A stretch of 64,000 bases of DNA from a halophilic archaeon (lineage in GTDB: Archaea; Halobacteriota; Halobacteria; Halobacteriales; Haladaptataceae), in NCBI GenBank assembly GCA_003298465.1, contig QNGA01000001.1, positions 806,001-870,000 on the forward strand, given 5' to 3'. Below are positions 49,498 through 57,727 of the stretch, in pieces. Under the pieces are notes generated by a model. It had not been told where the DNA came from and made no database searches. It worked only from the letters and a program-made list of their open reading frames with translations. Both the position numbers and the translations under genes were made by a program. The first letter of the stretch is position 1; each line of letters opens with the position of its first letter.

Positions 49498-50553
49498 TCA
49501 GTCGCCGGAGCGCGCCGACCCGTGGAGGTCGTCCGGTCGGACGCGCTCGCCGTTCAGGAAGACCGCCGCGGACCCGTCGACGCGGAACGCCGCTATCGCC
49601 CCGGAGAAGCGGTAGGCGTCGGCCCCGCCCGCGACGGCACCGCCGACCCGCCCGTTCGCAATCCGGTCCTCCGTGTCGACGGTGACCGCGCTCTCGGGGA
49701 CGGGAGCGTCGCCCGCGCCGTCCGTCTTCCTCGCGCTGCCGGTCACCGCGAACCCGTACTCGACGACGTTCTCGGGGCTACCGCCCGCGACGACCAGGTG
49801 GTTCGGGAACTGGCTCTCCTCGTCCTCGCACCACGGTCCGGCGAAGGGGTTCGCCGCGCTGAACTGCGCCGGCGCACCCGGCGTCTCGATGGGGTCGGGG
49901 TCGAGGCGGACCGAATCGATGGCGAAGGGGTCGGGGGCGAACCGGTCGGCGGGGTGGAGCGTCGTCACGCCGCTGACCGGGCCGGGGAAGAGGACGCTCG
50001 TTCCGAGGCCGCTCTCGGCCCAGAAGCTCACGTTCAACTGCACGCCCTCGAAGTCGCCGGTCACGACCGCCGTGTTGCAGTCGAGGAACTCGACGGGCGT
50101 CCCGGCGGCGGAATCGTCGCCCAGTTCGCTCGGCCGGACGCGCTCGCCGTTCAGGAAGAGTCGAACCTCGTCGGCGCTCCGGCGGGTGAGCGAGACGTTG
50201 AACCGGGTTATCCGCCCGGTGAAGACGTAGGCGTCGGCTCCGCCCGCGACGGCCCCGCTGGCGAGGCTACCGTCCTCGATACGGTCTTCCTCGTCGACGG
50301 TGACGGCGCTATCGTCGACCGGCGCGTCGCCCGCCCGCCCGCTCCTGCGCGCTCGACCGCTGACGACGAACTGGTACTCGACGACGTTCTCGGGGCTGCC
50401 GCCCGCGACGACGAGGCGGTTGCGCGCGCCGCCCTGGTCGCGGTCGCGCTGGCTCGCGTCGCGGTCTCGGTCGCCGCCGGCGGCGACTCCCGGCGCCAGG
50501 AGGCCGGCGCTCGCCGCGATGACGGTTCGCCGGCGGAGGTACGTCGATTGCAT
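49498..50553 (-). CDS. Exported protein with two tandem homologous domains
   Basis: 351 residues. N-terminal signal with an RRR stretch (LRRRTVIAASAGLLAPGVA, Tat-like). Two domains of about 100-110 residues share LVVAGGSPENVVEY, AGDAPV..SAVTV, EDRI, AGGADAY and FLNGERVRP; they span residues about 45-150 and 250-345, separated by a less conserved part containing LNVSFWAESGLG. The repeats look like beta-rich adhesive or binding domains. No family name could be assigned. Stand-alone gene. Confidence 0.7.
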   Translation of the reverse strand: MQSTYLRRRTVIAASAGLLAPGVAAGGDRDRDASQRDRDQGGARNRLVVAGGSPENVVEYQFVVSGRARRSGRAGDAPVDDSAVTVDEEDRIEDGSLASGAVAGGADAYVFTGRITRFNVSLTRRSADEVRLFLNGERVRPSELGDDSAAGTPVEFLDCNTAVVTGDFEGVQLNVSFWAESGLGTSVLFPGPVSGVTTLHPADRFAPDPFAIDSVRLDPDPIETPGAPAQFSAANPFAGPWCEDEESQFPNHLVVAGGSPENVVEYGFAVTGSARKTDGAGDAPVPESAVTVDTEDRIANGRVGGAVAGGADAYRFSGAIAAFRVDGSAAVFLNGERVRPDDLHGSARSGD

Positions 50554-50847
50554 GGTGACCGTCTTCGCCGGCGGACCTGATAAGTCGCGGCCACCGTTTT
50601 CCGTCGGCGTCCGCTGGAACGAACCGCCTAGCCCGCGTCCGGCTCTTAGGGCCGCCCTGAACCGCGGGATTGCTCCGATTTCCTCGGCGAATCCGGCGGC
50701 CGACGAGAACGACCGCGAGACGGACGTCCGACGCCGCGACCGTCGAGCGAACGCGGCCGGTTCCGGACCGTCGTCGCCGAACCGTTCCGTTGGCGCTCTC
50801 CAGTCGGCGTCACAGCCGTTATCTCCCTCGAACCCCGACGACGAGTG
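50554..50847. other. Intergenic region without recognised features
   Basis: 294 bases of GC-rich DNA between divergent genes; no TATA box, repeat or RNA signal stands out. Confidence 0.4.
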
Positions 50848-51567
50848 ATGACAGAGCCGTTCGAGATGGACGTCGATTCGACCGAGACCGTCGCCGAGCG
50901 CCGGGACGAGGTGGTCGCTCGCGTCCGGGACCACGCCGGCCAGATAGCGCGCGAACTCGCCCGCCTCCAGGGGGGCGACTACGGCCAGCGGACGTTCGGG
51001 ACCGACGACGGGGAGTGGACGGTCAAGTACGAGGCCGGCGACCTCCAGTACCTCCGCTTCGACGGCGGCCGCGGCGAGACGTACGTCGTCTCGACCAAGC
51101 GCCAGCCCGAACCGGAGGCCCTCGCGGCGGCGCTGGCAGACTACGACGCCTTCGTGGCGTCGTACAACCGCTACGTCGCGTCGCTCGACGGCGTGCTGGA
51201 CGACGTGTCCGCCGACTTCCCCGCGGTCGAGTCGACCGACGCCGTCGTGAGCGAGCGCGACCGCATCCTGGAACGCGTCCGCGAGGCGACCGACCGGATG
51301 GCCCACGAACTCTCCCGGTACGAGGGCGGCGACTACGGGACGTTCTCGACGCGGGTGTCCGGCACGCGGTGGGAACTCAAGTGGGACGGAGACGGCGCGT
51401 CGTACCTCCGGGTCGGCGGCGAGGGGGGCGTCTACCTGCTCTCGCAGTACGAACCGCCGTCGGCGCGCGACGTGCGCGAACTCGCCGACGAGTTCGCGGC
51501 GTTCGTCGAGGCGTTCAACGCCCACGTCGACGGACTGGAGTCGGACCTCTCGCACGTCTCGCTGTGA
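50848..51567 (+). CDS. Internally duplicated cytosolic protein of unknown function
   Basis: 239 residues. Two halves, about 1-115 and 120-239, follow the same order: VAERRDEVVARVRDHAGQIARELARLQGGDYG (in pieces), WTVKYEAGDLQYLRFDG and YDAFVASYNRYVASLD in the first; ERVREATDRMAHELSRYEGGDYG, WELKWDGDGASYLRVGG and FAAFVEAFNAHVDGLE in the second. No motif of known function. The ATG at 50848 directly follows an in-frame GTG at 50845, so either may serve. Confidence 0.7.
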   Translation: MTEPFEMDVDSTETVAERRDEVVARVRDHAGQIARELARLQGGDYGQRTFGTDDGEWTVKYEAGDLQYLRFDGGRGETYVVSTKRQPEPEALAAALADYDAFVASYNRYVASLDGVLDDVSADFPAVESTDAVVSERDRILERVREATDRMAHELSRYEGGDYGTFSTRVSGTRWELKWDGDGASYLRVGGEGGVYLLSQYEPPSARDVRELADEFAAFVEAFNAHVDGLESDLSHVSL

Positions 51568-51627
51568 GCGTCGCGCCGAACCCGGTTGCGCTACATTGAT
51601 ATGGGGGTCACCGCGACAATTACTCGA

Positions 51628-51693
51628 ATGACTGAAACTTCCGCGACCGCTCGCTCGGGCCGGGTTCGAGAGAGAGGTGGTTCCGGTGGCTGA
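51628..51693 (+). other. Possible 21-residue leader ORF overlapping the kinase start
   Basis: ATG at 51628 encodes a 21-residue peptide ending in a TGA at 51691-51693, overlapping the kinase GTG at 51686. An AT-richer element, CATTGATATG (about 51594-51603), lies 25-34 bases before this ATG. It could be a leaderless first cistron that couples translation to the kinase. Small and unproven. Confidence 0.3.
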
Positions 51694-52213
51694 AGTCGAC
51701 GCGACCGACGCGCAAGCGCGAACGCCGACGCTCGTCGCGGTCTGCGGGCTGCCGGGCGTCGGCAAGACGACAGTCGCCGAACGCGTCGCCGAGCGCGTGG
51801 ACGGGCGACTCCTCAGGACGGACGTGGTCCGCAAGGACCTATACCCCGACCCGGAGTACACCGAGGCGGAGTCCCGGCGCGTGTACGGGGAACTGTTCGA
51901 CCGTGCGCGCACGACGCTCCAAGACGGGGGCAGCGTCGTCCTCGACGCGACGTTCCGGCGCGAGCGCGACCGCGAGCGGGCCCGGTCGCTCGCGGCGACG
52001 ACCGACGCCGGGTTCTCGCTGGTGCGGGTCGAGTGCGGCGAAGCCGGCGTCCGCCAGCGGATCGCCGAGCGAGAGGACGACGAGAGCGACGCGGACTTCG
52101 AGGTGTACGCGACCTACCGCGAGCGGTTCGACCCCATCTCCGTCGACCACGTGACGGTGGACAACTCCGGGACGCTCGAGGCGACCTACCGGCAGGTCGA
52201 CGACCGGTTCTGA
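51686..52213 (+). CDS. P-loop kinase-like protein (AAA_33 type)
   Basis: 175 residues from GTG at 51686, preceded by AGAGGTGG as ribosome site (an alternative GTG at 51677 lies inside that site). Walker A CGLPGVGKTTV, then VVLDATFRRERDRERA and VRVECGEAGVRQRIAERE (the lid region). This is the family of small NTP-dependent kinases such as gluconate or aminoglycoside-like phosphotransferases; substrate unknown. Confidence 0.8.
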   Translation: MAEVDATDAQARTPTLVAVCGLPGVGKTTVAERVAERVDGRLLRTDVVRKDLYPDPEYTEAESRRVYGELFDRARTTLQDGGSVVLDATFRRERDRERARSLAATTDAGFSLVRVECGEAGVRQRIAEREDDESDADFEVYATYRERFDPISVDHVTVDNSGTLEATYRQVDDRF

Positions 52214-52297
52214 CCGACTTCCACCGTTCGCTCTCGGCGACTGTTCACGTTTCCGGTAGCTCCCGACAAATAAGAGGCCCGCGCGACTACTGAACGT

Positions 52298-52807
52298 ATG
52301 TCCACTGACGAAGACGCGCCGGACTGGGTGACGCTCGGACGCGACGAAACGGTCGTGTGGAGCGACCATCCGAGCCTGTATCTCGTGAAACGGTGGCTCG
52401 TCGTCGCCGCCGTCGCCATCGTCCTCGGTCTCGTCGGGGCAATGTTCCTCCCGCCGGACTGGCGGCTGCTCGGCTGGCTCGCGGTGGTCGCGGGTGTGGT
52501 CGTCGCCGCCGCGGCCTACGTCACGACGAGGACCATCACGTACGTCGTCACCACGGAGAAGGCGTACAAGAAGACGGGGCTCCTCAACAAGCACCAGAAC
52601 ACGGTCCGTCTCGAACGCGTCCAGACGGTCTCGCTCGCGCAGTCGCTCCTCCAGCGACCGGCCAACTGCGGCGACCTCACCCTCGACACGGCCGGCAACG
52701 ACGTTCCGGAGATCGTGTTCGACTGCGTGCGCGAACCCGAGCGCGTGAACGGACTCATCGCCGACGCGACCGGAGCCAGGAGCGGGACCAGAGCCACGTC
52801 GGTGTGA
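52298..52807 (+). CDS. PH-domain (bPH2) membrane protein
   Basis: 169 residues. Two membrane helices (RWLVVAAVAIVLGLVGAMF and LLGWLAVVAGVVVAAAAYV) follow a short acidic N-terminus, then a bPH2 domain: TRTITYVVTTEKAYKKTGLLNKHQNTV split, VRLERVQTVSLAQSLLQR, YGDLTLDTAG-like GDLTLDTAGND. The domain is found in membrane-associated proteins of unknown function. A TATA-like box ACAAATAAG (about 52264-52272) lies 26-34 bases upstream. Confidence 0.85.
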   Translation: MSTDEDAPDWVTLGRDETVVWSDHPSLYLVKRWLVVAAVAIVLGLVGAMFLPPDWRLLGWLAVVAGVVVAAAAYVTTRTITYVVTTEKAYKKTGLLNKHQNTVRLERVQTVSLAQSLLQRPANCGDLTLDTAGNDVPEIVFDCVREPERVNGLIADATGARSGTRATSV

Positions 52808-52915
52808 CCGCGCCGCGGACGCCGGCGGCCCGGACGGTCGAGTCTCGCGGTGACCCGCGCTCTCGCCGCGAATCAGCTACCTTTTTGCACCGGAGGGAAC
52901 CACCGCCGAGAACGG

Positions 52916-53779
52916 ATGGTCGTCGAGCAACTCGACGCGCCGGACCCGGACGCCCTCGTCGAGGCGGCGAAGGCGGCGTTCAGGGACGGTGCGGTGTTGA
53001 CGGTGCAGGCGCACTGCGAGGTGGAGTACGACGGACGCACGAGCGGCTATCTCGGGCCGGGCGACCGCCTCCTGGTCGCCAAGCCCGACGGGACGTTCCT
53101 CGTCCATCAGCCGACCGGCAACGAGCCGGTGAACTGGATGCCCGGCGGCGGCACCGTCTCCGCGCGCGTGAGCGAGGCGGAGGCCTCGGACCAGCCGTCC
53201 CGGGCCGCCGTCCTGCTCGCGCGGCGCACGAACCCGAACGAACGCGTCGAGGTGCGCGTTCACGAGGCCCACTCGCTGACGCGATTCGACGCGACCGACG
53301 GGGCGACGTACGAGGAGTCGGGGACGGAGGCGGAGATGCACGAGTACATCGAGTCCAACCCCGACGCGCTGGAAGCGGGGCTGCGCATCGTCGAGCACGA
53401 GCGCGAGACGAAGTACGGCTTCATCGACTTCTTCGCCCGCGACGAGGACGGAACCCCGGTGGTCGTCGAGGTAAAGCGCATCCAGGCGACGCTGAACCAC
53501 TTCGACCAGCTCAAGCGATACGTCTCGCTGTACGAGACGGGGGAGGGTCCGACGGCGTCGCTCGGCGGCGACGACACTGCCTCGGACGAGACGGCCTCGG
53601 CGTCTGGCGACCCGCGAGAGGCCGCCGGAAACGGGGACGTGCGGGGGATGCTCGTCGCGCCCTCGGCCTCCGAGCGCGTCGAGCGCGCCCTCCGCGACGA
53701 CGGCCTGGAGTTCGTCGGCCTCTCGGAGTTCGGCACCGACGCGAAGGGCGCGACCGAGGCGAAGCTGACCGACTTCTGA
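52916..53779 (+). CDS. nucS: Mismatch-specific endonuclease NucS (EndoMS)
   Basis: 287 residues. N-terminal binding domain (VQAHCEVEYDGRTSGYLGPGDR), then the catalytic RecB-like core: LEAGLRIVEHERETKYGFIDFF with the aspartate, and VVVEVKRIQA with the E-x-K motif. In archaea NucS cuts DNA at mismatches, replacing MutS/MutL. The C-terminal region is interrupted by an acidic low-complexity stretch (about 210-245: GGDDTASDETASASGDP) before the final conserved GMLVAPSASERVERAL. Confidence 0.94.
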   Translation: MVVEQLDAPDPDALVEAAKAAFRDGAVLTVQAHCEVEYDGRTSGYLGPGDRLLVAKPDGTFLVHQPTGNEPVNWMPGGGTVSARVSEAEASDQPSRAAVLLARRTNPNERVEVRVHEAHSLTRFDATDGATYEESGTEAEMHEYIESNPDALEAGLRIVEHERETKYGFIDFFARDEDGTPVVVEVKRIQATLNHFDQLKRYVSLYETGEGPTASLGGDDTASDETASASGDPREAAGNGDVRGMLVAPSASERVERALRDDGLEFVGLSEFGTDAKGATEAKLTDF

Positions 53780-53835
53780 CCGGTCGCGACGCGTTCGGCC
53801 CCTGCGTTTTTTCGACTTCCGCCCCACGTTCCACT

Positions 53836-54921
53836 ATGGACGACGTGCTCATCTACGGCTCGTACGGCTACACGGGGGCGTTGGTCGCCGAGACCGCGGT
53901 CGACCGAGGATTCTCGCCCATTCTCGCGGGACGGAACGCCGCGAAGGTCGAGCGCCAGGCCACCGACCTCGGCCTCGACCACCGGGTGTTCAGCCTCGAA
54001 CATCCCGAGGTGGTCGAGAACCGGATCGAAGACGTCTCGGCTGTGCTGAACTGCGCCGGCCCGTTCTCCTCGACCGCCGGGCCGCTCACGACGGCGTGCC
54101 TGGCGGCGGGGACTGACTACCTCGACATCACGGGCGAGATAGACGTGCTTGAGACCATCGCGGGCCGGGACGTCGACGCCGAGGACGCCGACGTGACCCT
54201 GCTGCCGGGGTCCGGGTTCGACGTGGTGCCGACGGACTGTCTGGCCGCCCACCTCCGGTCGAAGCTGTCGTCGCCGACGAAGCTCACGCTCGCCATCGAC
54301 GGCCTCGGCACCTTCTCGCCGGGAACGGCGAAATCCATCGTCGAGGGGCTCTCGCGGCCCGGCGCGGTGCGCCAGGACGGCACCATCCGGACCGTTCCGG
54401 CGGCCTGGAAGACCCGGTACGTGGACTTCGGTCAGGGGCCGAAGACGGCGGTGACCATCCCCTGGGGCGACGTCTCGACCGCCTACTACACGACGGGCAT
54501 CGACGACATCGAGACCTACGCCACCGTGCCCGAGTACGCCCTCTCCGTGATGCGCCGGACGGGGCCGCTGTCGTCCGTCTTCGGGTCGCGGCCGGTCCAG
54601 CGCGCGATGAAGGCGGTCGTCGACGCGACCGTCTCCGGCCCGACCGCGGAGGAGCGCGCCCAGAGCGTCAGTCGGGTGTGGGGCGAGGTCGAGGACGACG
54701 AGGGCGACCGGGCGACGGCGCGACTCCGCGCGCCGGACACCTACGAACTGACGGCCCGGACCGCTGTCGAGGCCGCCCGGCGCGTCGCCGACGGCGAGGT
54801 CGAGTCCGGCTTCCAGACGCCCGCGTCGGCGTTCGGGCCCGACTTCGTGCTGGAGTTCGACGGCGTCGAGCGGGAGGACGTCGGCCAGGGCGCGGTCGTC
54901 GAGGCGAACCCGGGCGAGTAG
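53836..54921 (+). CDS. Saccharopine dehydrogenase-like oxidoreductase
   Basis: 361 residues. Rossmann motif LIYGSYGYTGALVAE at the N-terminus, LAGRNAAKVERQATDLG, VLNCAGPFSSTAGPL and GTDYLDITGEIDV are typical of the saccharopine reductase-like group found in archaea and mycobacteria; it is not a classic lysine enzyme. Substrate unknown. It is followed 5 bases later by a winged-helix regulator gene, so the two are probably co-transcribed. Confidence 0.85.
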   Translation: MDDVLIYGSYGYTGALVAETAVDRGFSPILAGRNAAKVERQATDLGLDHRVFSLEHPEVVENRIEDVSAVLNCAGPFSSTAGPLTTACLAAGTDYLDITGEIDVLETIAGRDVDAEDADVTLLPGSGFDVVPTDCLAAHLRSKLSSPTKLTLAIDGLGTFSPGTAKSIVEGLSRPGAVRQDGTIRTVPAAWKTRYVDFGQGPKTAVTIPWGDVSTAYYTTGIDDIETYATVPEYALSVMRRTGPLSSVFGSRPVQRAMKAVVDATVSGPTAEERAQSVSRVWGEVEDDEGDRATARLRAPDTYELTARTAVEAARRVADGEVESGFQTPASAFGPDFVLEFDGVEREDVGQGAVVEANPGE

Positions 54922-54926
54922 CGAGG

Positions 54927-55301
54927 ATGTCCGGAACGCAGACCGACGCCGACCGGGAGGAACTGCTCTCGGCGGTCGAGGCCGGCCCCGCCCGCTGCAT
55001 CCTCTCGGCGGCGAGTCGCGAGCGGTTGTCGGCCGAGGAGCTCGCGGACCGCTGTGACGTCTCGCCGGCGACGGTGTACCGCCGAGTCGAGGAACTGCAG
55101 GAATACGGCTTCGTCGAGGAGGACATCGACATCGACCGGAGCGGCAACAACCGCAAGCGGTACGAGACGACGCTCGAACGCGTCTGCCTGCTGTTCGACG
55201 ACGGGTTCGACGTGAGCGTCCGCGTCCGCCGGGACTTCGTGGACCGGTTCGCCGACCTCTGGAACGACCTCGAACGGTCGGGGACGGAGTTCGGATGGTG
55301 A
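54927..55301 (+). CDS. Winged-helix (ArsR-like) transcription regulator
   Basis: 124 residues. The HTH is clear: ILSAASRERLSAEELADRCDVSPATVYRRVEEL in two parts, with a wing YGFVEEDIDIDRSGNNRKRY. No metal-binding cysteines beyond two isolated ones. It overlaps the next gene, a small membrane protein, by seven bases; this HTH plus membrane-protein pairing is common in haloarchaea, and the membrane protein may tether or control the regulator. Confidence 0.85.
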   Translation: MSGTQTDADREELLSAVEAGPARCILSAASRERLSAEELADRCDVSPATVYRRVEELQEYGFVEEDIDIDRSGNNRKRYETTLERVCLLFDDGFDVSVRVRRDFVDRFADLWNDLERSGTEFGW

Positions 55302-55681
55302 CGGCGAGCGCCACCGCGCTCCGGACGCCGGCTGCGCCGGTCGAGGCGTTCCTCGGAACGCCGCTCGCCGCCGTGAGCGGCGCGTCGCAGACCGAAATCT
55401 GGGCGCTGGCGGCGGCGAGAATCCTCCTCGTGCTGCTGATCGCCGGGTTCGTCGTCTTGAGCGCGCTCGCGTTCCGCCGCGAGCGCAAACGGTCGATGCT
55501 GGGTGCCGTCGTCGGGTTCACGCTGATCGCGGTCGGCCTGCTGATCGAGGTCGTCTACGAGATGAGCATCAAGGGGAGCGTCTTCCTCTCGGGGAAAGAA
55601 GTAGTCAGGCTCCAGACCGTCGAAGCGGTCACGGTCCTCGCCGGCTTCTTCGCGCTGTTGGTGTCCGTCTACTGGCGGTGA
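55295..55681 (+). CDS. Small membrane protein paired with the HTH gene (DUF7521-like)
   Basis: 128 residues with three hydrophobic helices: WALAAARILLVLLIAGFVVL, MLGAVVGFTLIAVGLLIEVV and TVLAGFFALLVSVYW; a basic loop FRRERKRS lies between the first two. The DUF7521 name is from memory of haloarchaeal sets. Seven-base overlap with the HTH gene supports translational coupling. Confidence 0.75.
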   Translation: MVTASATALRTPAAPVEAFLGTPLAAVSGASQTEIWALAAARILLVLLIAGFVVLSALAFRRERKRSMLGAVVGFTLIAVGLLIEVVYEMSIKGSVFLSGKEVVRLQTVEAVTVLAGFFALLVSVYWR

Positions 55682-55716
55682 ACCGCGGAGCGTTCGCGGC
55701 CGCCACCGTCGTCGCC

Positions 55717-56208
55717 TCACTTCGCTTCGCCGGTCGCCCACACCTGATAGCGGACGTTCTCGTTGAACGCGTCCGAGGGGTTGGTGTCCTCGAAGAAGAC
55801 GTCGAACTGCCACTTCTCGCCGCTCGCCAGGTCGTCGGTGGCCTCCTGTTCGCCCCAGTCGTTCTTCCAGGAGTCGATGACCTCGTCGTTCTTGTCCAGC
55901 AGCCGCGCGTGGACGGTGACGCTCGTGTACGGCTGGCTGCCGGTGTTCTTCACCGTCCCCCGGACGCCGAACCCGTCGGGCGTGCGGAAGAGATGGTGTT
56001 CGGATACCGTCAGGTTCTTCGCGTTCTTCTCGCTGTAGATTCCTCCTTCGATGTCGAACCAACCCGGGTCGGACGGGATTATCTCGTCGTCGCCCTTGTC
56101 CGCGTTCGACTTGTTGTCGCCGTTGCCGGCACCCTCGCCCGTGCAACCCGCGATGGTGAGACTGGCCGCCACTGCGCCGCCCGTTCGAAGCAGATCTCTT
56201 CGGTTCAT
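55717..56208 (-). CDS. FxLYD-domain lipoprotein
   Basis: 163 residues. Tat lipoprotein signal MNRRDLLRTGGAVAASLTIAGC, cysteine 22. The mature protein has one beta-sandwich domain of FxLYD type: GVRGTVKNTGSQPYTSVTVHARL (in pieces), LASGEKWQFDVFFEDTN. Such domains sit on the cell surface. A minus-strand GGGTTAACGG (about 56235-56244) lies 27-36 bases upstream. The longer start at 56259 is unlikely. Confidence 0.85.
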   Translation of the reverse strand: MNRRDLLRTGGAVAASLTIAGCTGEGAGNGDNKSNADKGDDEIIPSDPGWFDIEGGIYSEKNAKNLTVSEHHLFRTPDGFGVRGTVKNTGSQPYTSVTVHARLLDKNDEVIDSWKNDWGEQEATDDLASGEKWQFDVFFEDTNPSDAFNENVRYQVWATGEAK

Positions 56209-56313
56209 CGCATTCCAAGCAAGGACCGTCAGCCCGTTAACCCCTCTTCGGCGTTGCATAGAACGTAGCTGCGCCGAACCTTCAAGTGCCGTTCGCAGTT
56301 GTGCCCTTCAAAC

Positions 56314-56338
56314 TACTCGCTGCGTGAGAAAGCGAGTA
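56314..56338. repeat. Inverted repeat just after the ERCC4 nuclease gene
   Basis: TACTCGCT (56314-56321) pairs with AGCGAGTA (56331-56338), loop 9 bases. It lies 8 bases after the stop of the minus-strand nuclease gene. It could be a terminator-like stem or another member of the palindromic family seen at 48554, whose hairpins also use GAGCG-type sequence. Confidence 0.5.
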
Positions 56339-56345
56339 CGGCCGG

Positions 56346-56996
56346 TCAGTCCGTCTCGCAGAACGCCGCCCTGATGGCGCGGGCGCGCTTCTCGCCGACG
56401 CCCGCCACGTCGAGCAGTTCGGCCTCCGACGCGTCGAGCAGCGCCTCGACGGTCGGGAACGCCTCGTACAGCGCGTCTGCCGTCGCGGGGCCGACGCCCT
56501 CGATACAGCCGTAGATCCGCTTGGTCGTCGGCGCCGTCCGTCCCGTCACGGTCCCGGAGGGTACCGGGCGCGCGGTAGGGGATTCGAGATGCTTGCGGCC
56601 GATGCGGACCGCCACGTCGACGAGGCGCTCGCAGTCGGAGCAGGGCAGGACCGGAGCGTCGTGGCGCGCGGTGAACGACGCCATCGACCCGTGGACGACC
56701 GCCTGCCGGACCCCGGGGTTCATGTCGGCCACGTCCGAGAGGTTGCCCTCCAGCAGGACGTAGGCGTGGTCGTACCCCTCGGTCAGCTTCAGCACCTGGT
56801 CGCGCAGGTCCGACCCGGTCCGACCCACGACCGACCCGACGTAGTCGTCGAGCGTCTTGCGCTCGAACCCTACCTTCCCGACCACGAGGTCACCGGCCTC
56901 CAACCGCCGGACCTCGACGTCCGTGACGTCCGGATGCTCCCTGAGTTCCCGAACGACGACCGACGGCTCCCGGTCGTCGACGGCGACGCGTACCAT
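56346..56996 (-). CDS. ERCC4-family nuclease with C-terminal HhH, no helicase
   Basis: 216 residues. XPF/Mus81-type nuclease core: VRVAVDDREPS, then GDLVVGKVGFERKTLDDYVGSV containing the catalytic ERK-x3-D motif, and YVLLEGNLSDV. The C-terminal 60 residues form two helix-hairpin-helix motifs (CIEGVGPATADALYEAFP and LLDVAGVGEKRARAIRAAF). It lacks the helicase of archaeal Hef, so it is a compact XPF-like endonuclease for structured DNA. Divergent from rnhB, 64 bases apart. Confidence 0.9.
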   Translation of the reverse strand: MVRVAVDDREPSVVVRELREHPDVTDVEVRRLEAGDLVVGKVGFERKTLDDYVGSVVGRTGSDLRDQVLKLTEGYDHAYVLLEGNLSDVADMNPGVRQAVVHGSMASFTARHDAPVLPCSDCERLVDVAVRIGRKHLESPTARPVPSGTVTGRTAPTTKRIYGCIEGVGPATADALYEAFPTVEALLDASEAELLDVAGVGEKRARAIRAAFCETD

Positions 56997-57060
56997 GTCT
57001 CGGCGTACGCGCCGAGCGAACGAATGCGTGACGCTAGCCGGACCGCGAAGGGCAACGACC

Positions 57061-57726
57061 ATGTACCGCGACCGCCATCGGTCGACCGTGTTCGGGGCGG
57101 ACGAAGCGGGCAAGGGACCGGTGCTTGGATCGATGTTCGCCGCGGCGGTCGCGGTGGACGACCCCGCCGACCTGCCGGACGGCGTCGACGACTCGAAGAA
57201 CCTCGCGCCGGCCCGCCGGGAGGAACTGGCGGCCGACCTGCGCGCGAGCGACGGCGTCGCGGTCGGCGTCGCCGAGATTCCGGTCGAGCGCATCGACGCG
57301 CCGGCGACCGACATGAACGCGCTGACCGTCGCGGCCCAGGCGCGAGCGGTCTCGCGGGTCGCCGAGGCGGACGAGCGGGGCGTCGTGGACGCCGGCGACA
57401 CCAGCGAACGACGGTTCGCGCGCCGGGTCGCGGACGCCGCCTCGGTCCCCGTCTCGGTGACGGCGGAGCACGGCGCGGACGAGCGCCACGCGGTCGTCGG
57501 GGCGGCCAGCGTCGTCGCCAAGGTCGAACGCGACGCCCACGTCGACCGCCTCGCCGAGGAGTACGGCGACCTCGGGTCGGGCTACCCCAGCGACCCGACG
57601 ACCCGCCGGTTCCTCCGGGAGTACGTCGCCGACCACGGCGACCTCCCCGACTGTGCGCGCGCCTCCTGGAGCACCTGCGAGGACGTGCTGGCCGCCCGCG
57701 AGCAGTCCGCGCTCGACGAGTTCTGA
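57061..57726 (+). CDS. rnhB: Ribonuclease HII
   Basis: 221 residues. Active-site carboxylates are visible: the DE of FGADEAGKGPVLGS, D of VDDSKNLAP (the K is conserved), and the aspartate of VVDAGDTS; a fourth in DERHAVVGAASVVAKVERD. It removes RNA from RNA:DNA hybrids. Followed after 1 base by the convergent ATP-grasp gene. Confidence 0.95.
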   Translation: MYRDRHRSTVFGADEAGKGPVLGSMFAAAVAVDDPADLPDGVDDSKNLAPARREELAADLRASDGVAVGVAEIPVERIDAPATDMNALTVAAQARAVSRVAEADERGVVDAGDTSERRFARRVADAASVPVSVTAEHGADERHAVVGAASVVAKVERDAHVDRLAEEYGDLGSGYPSDPTTRRFLREYVADHGDLPDCARASWSTCEDVLAAREQSALDEF

Positions 57727-57727
57727 C

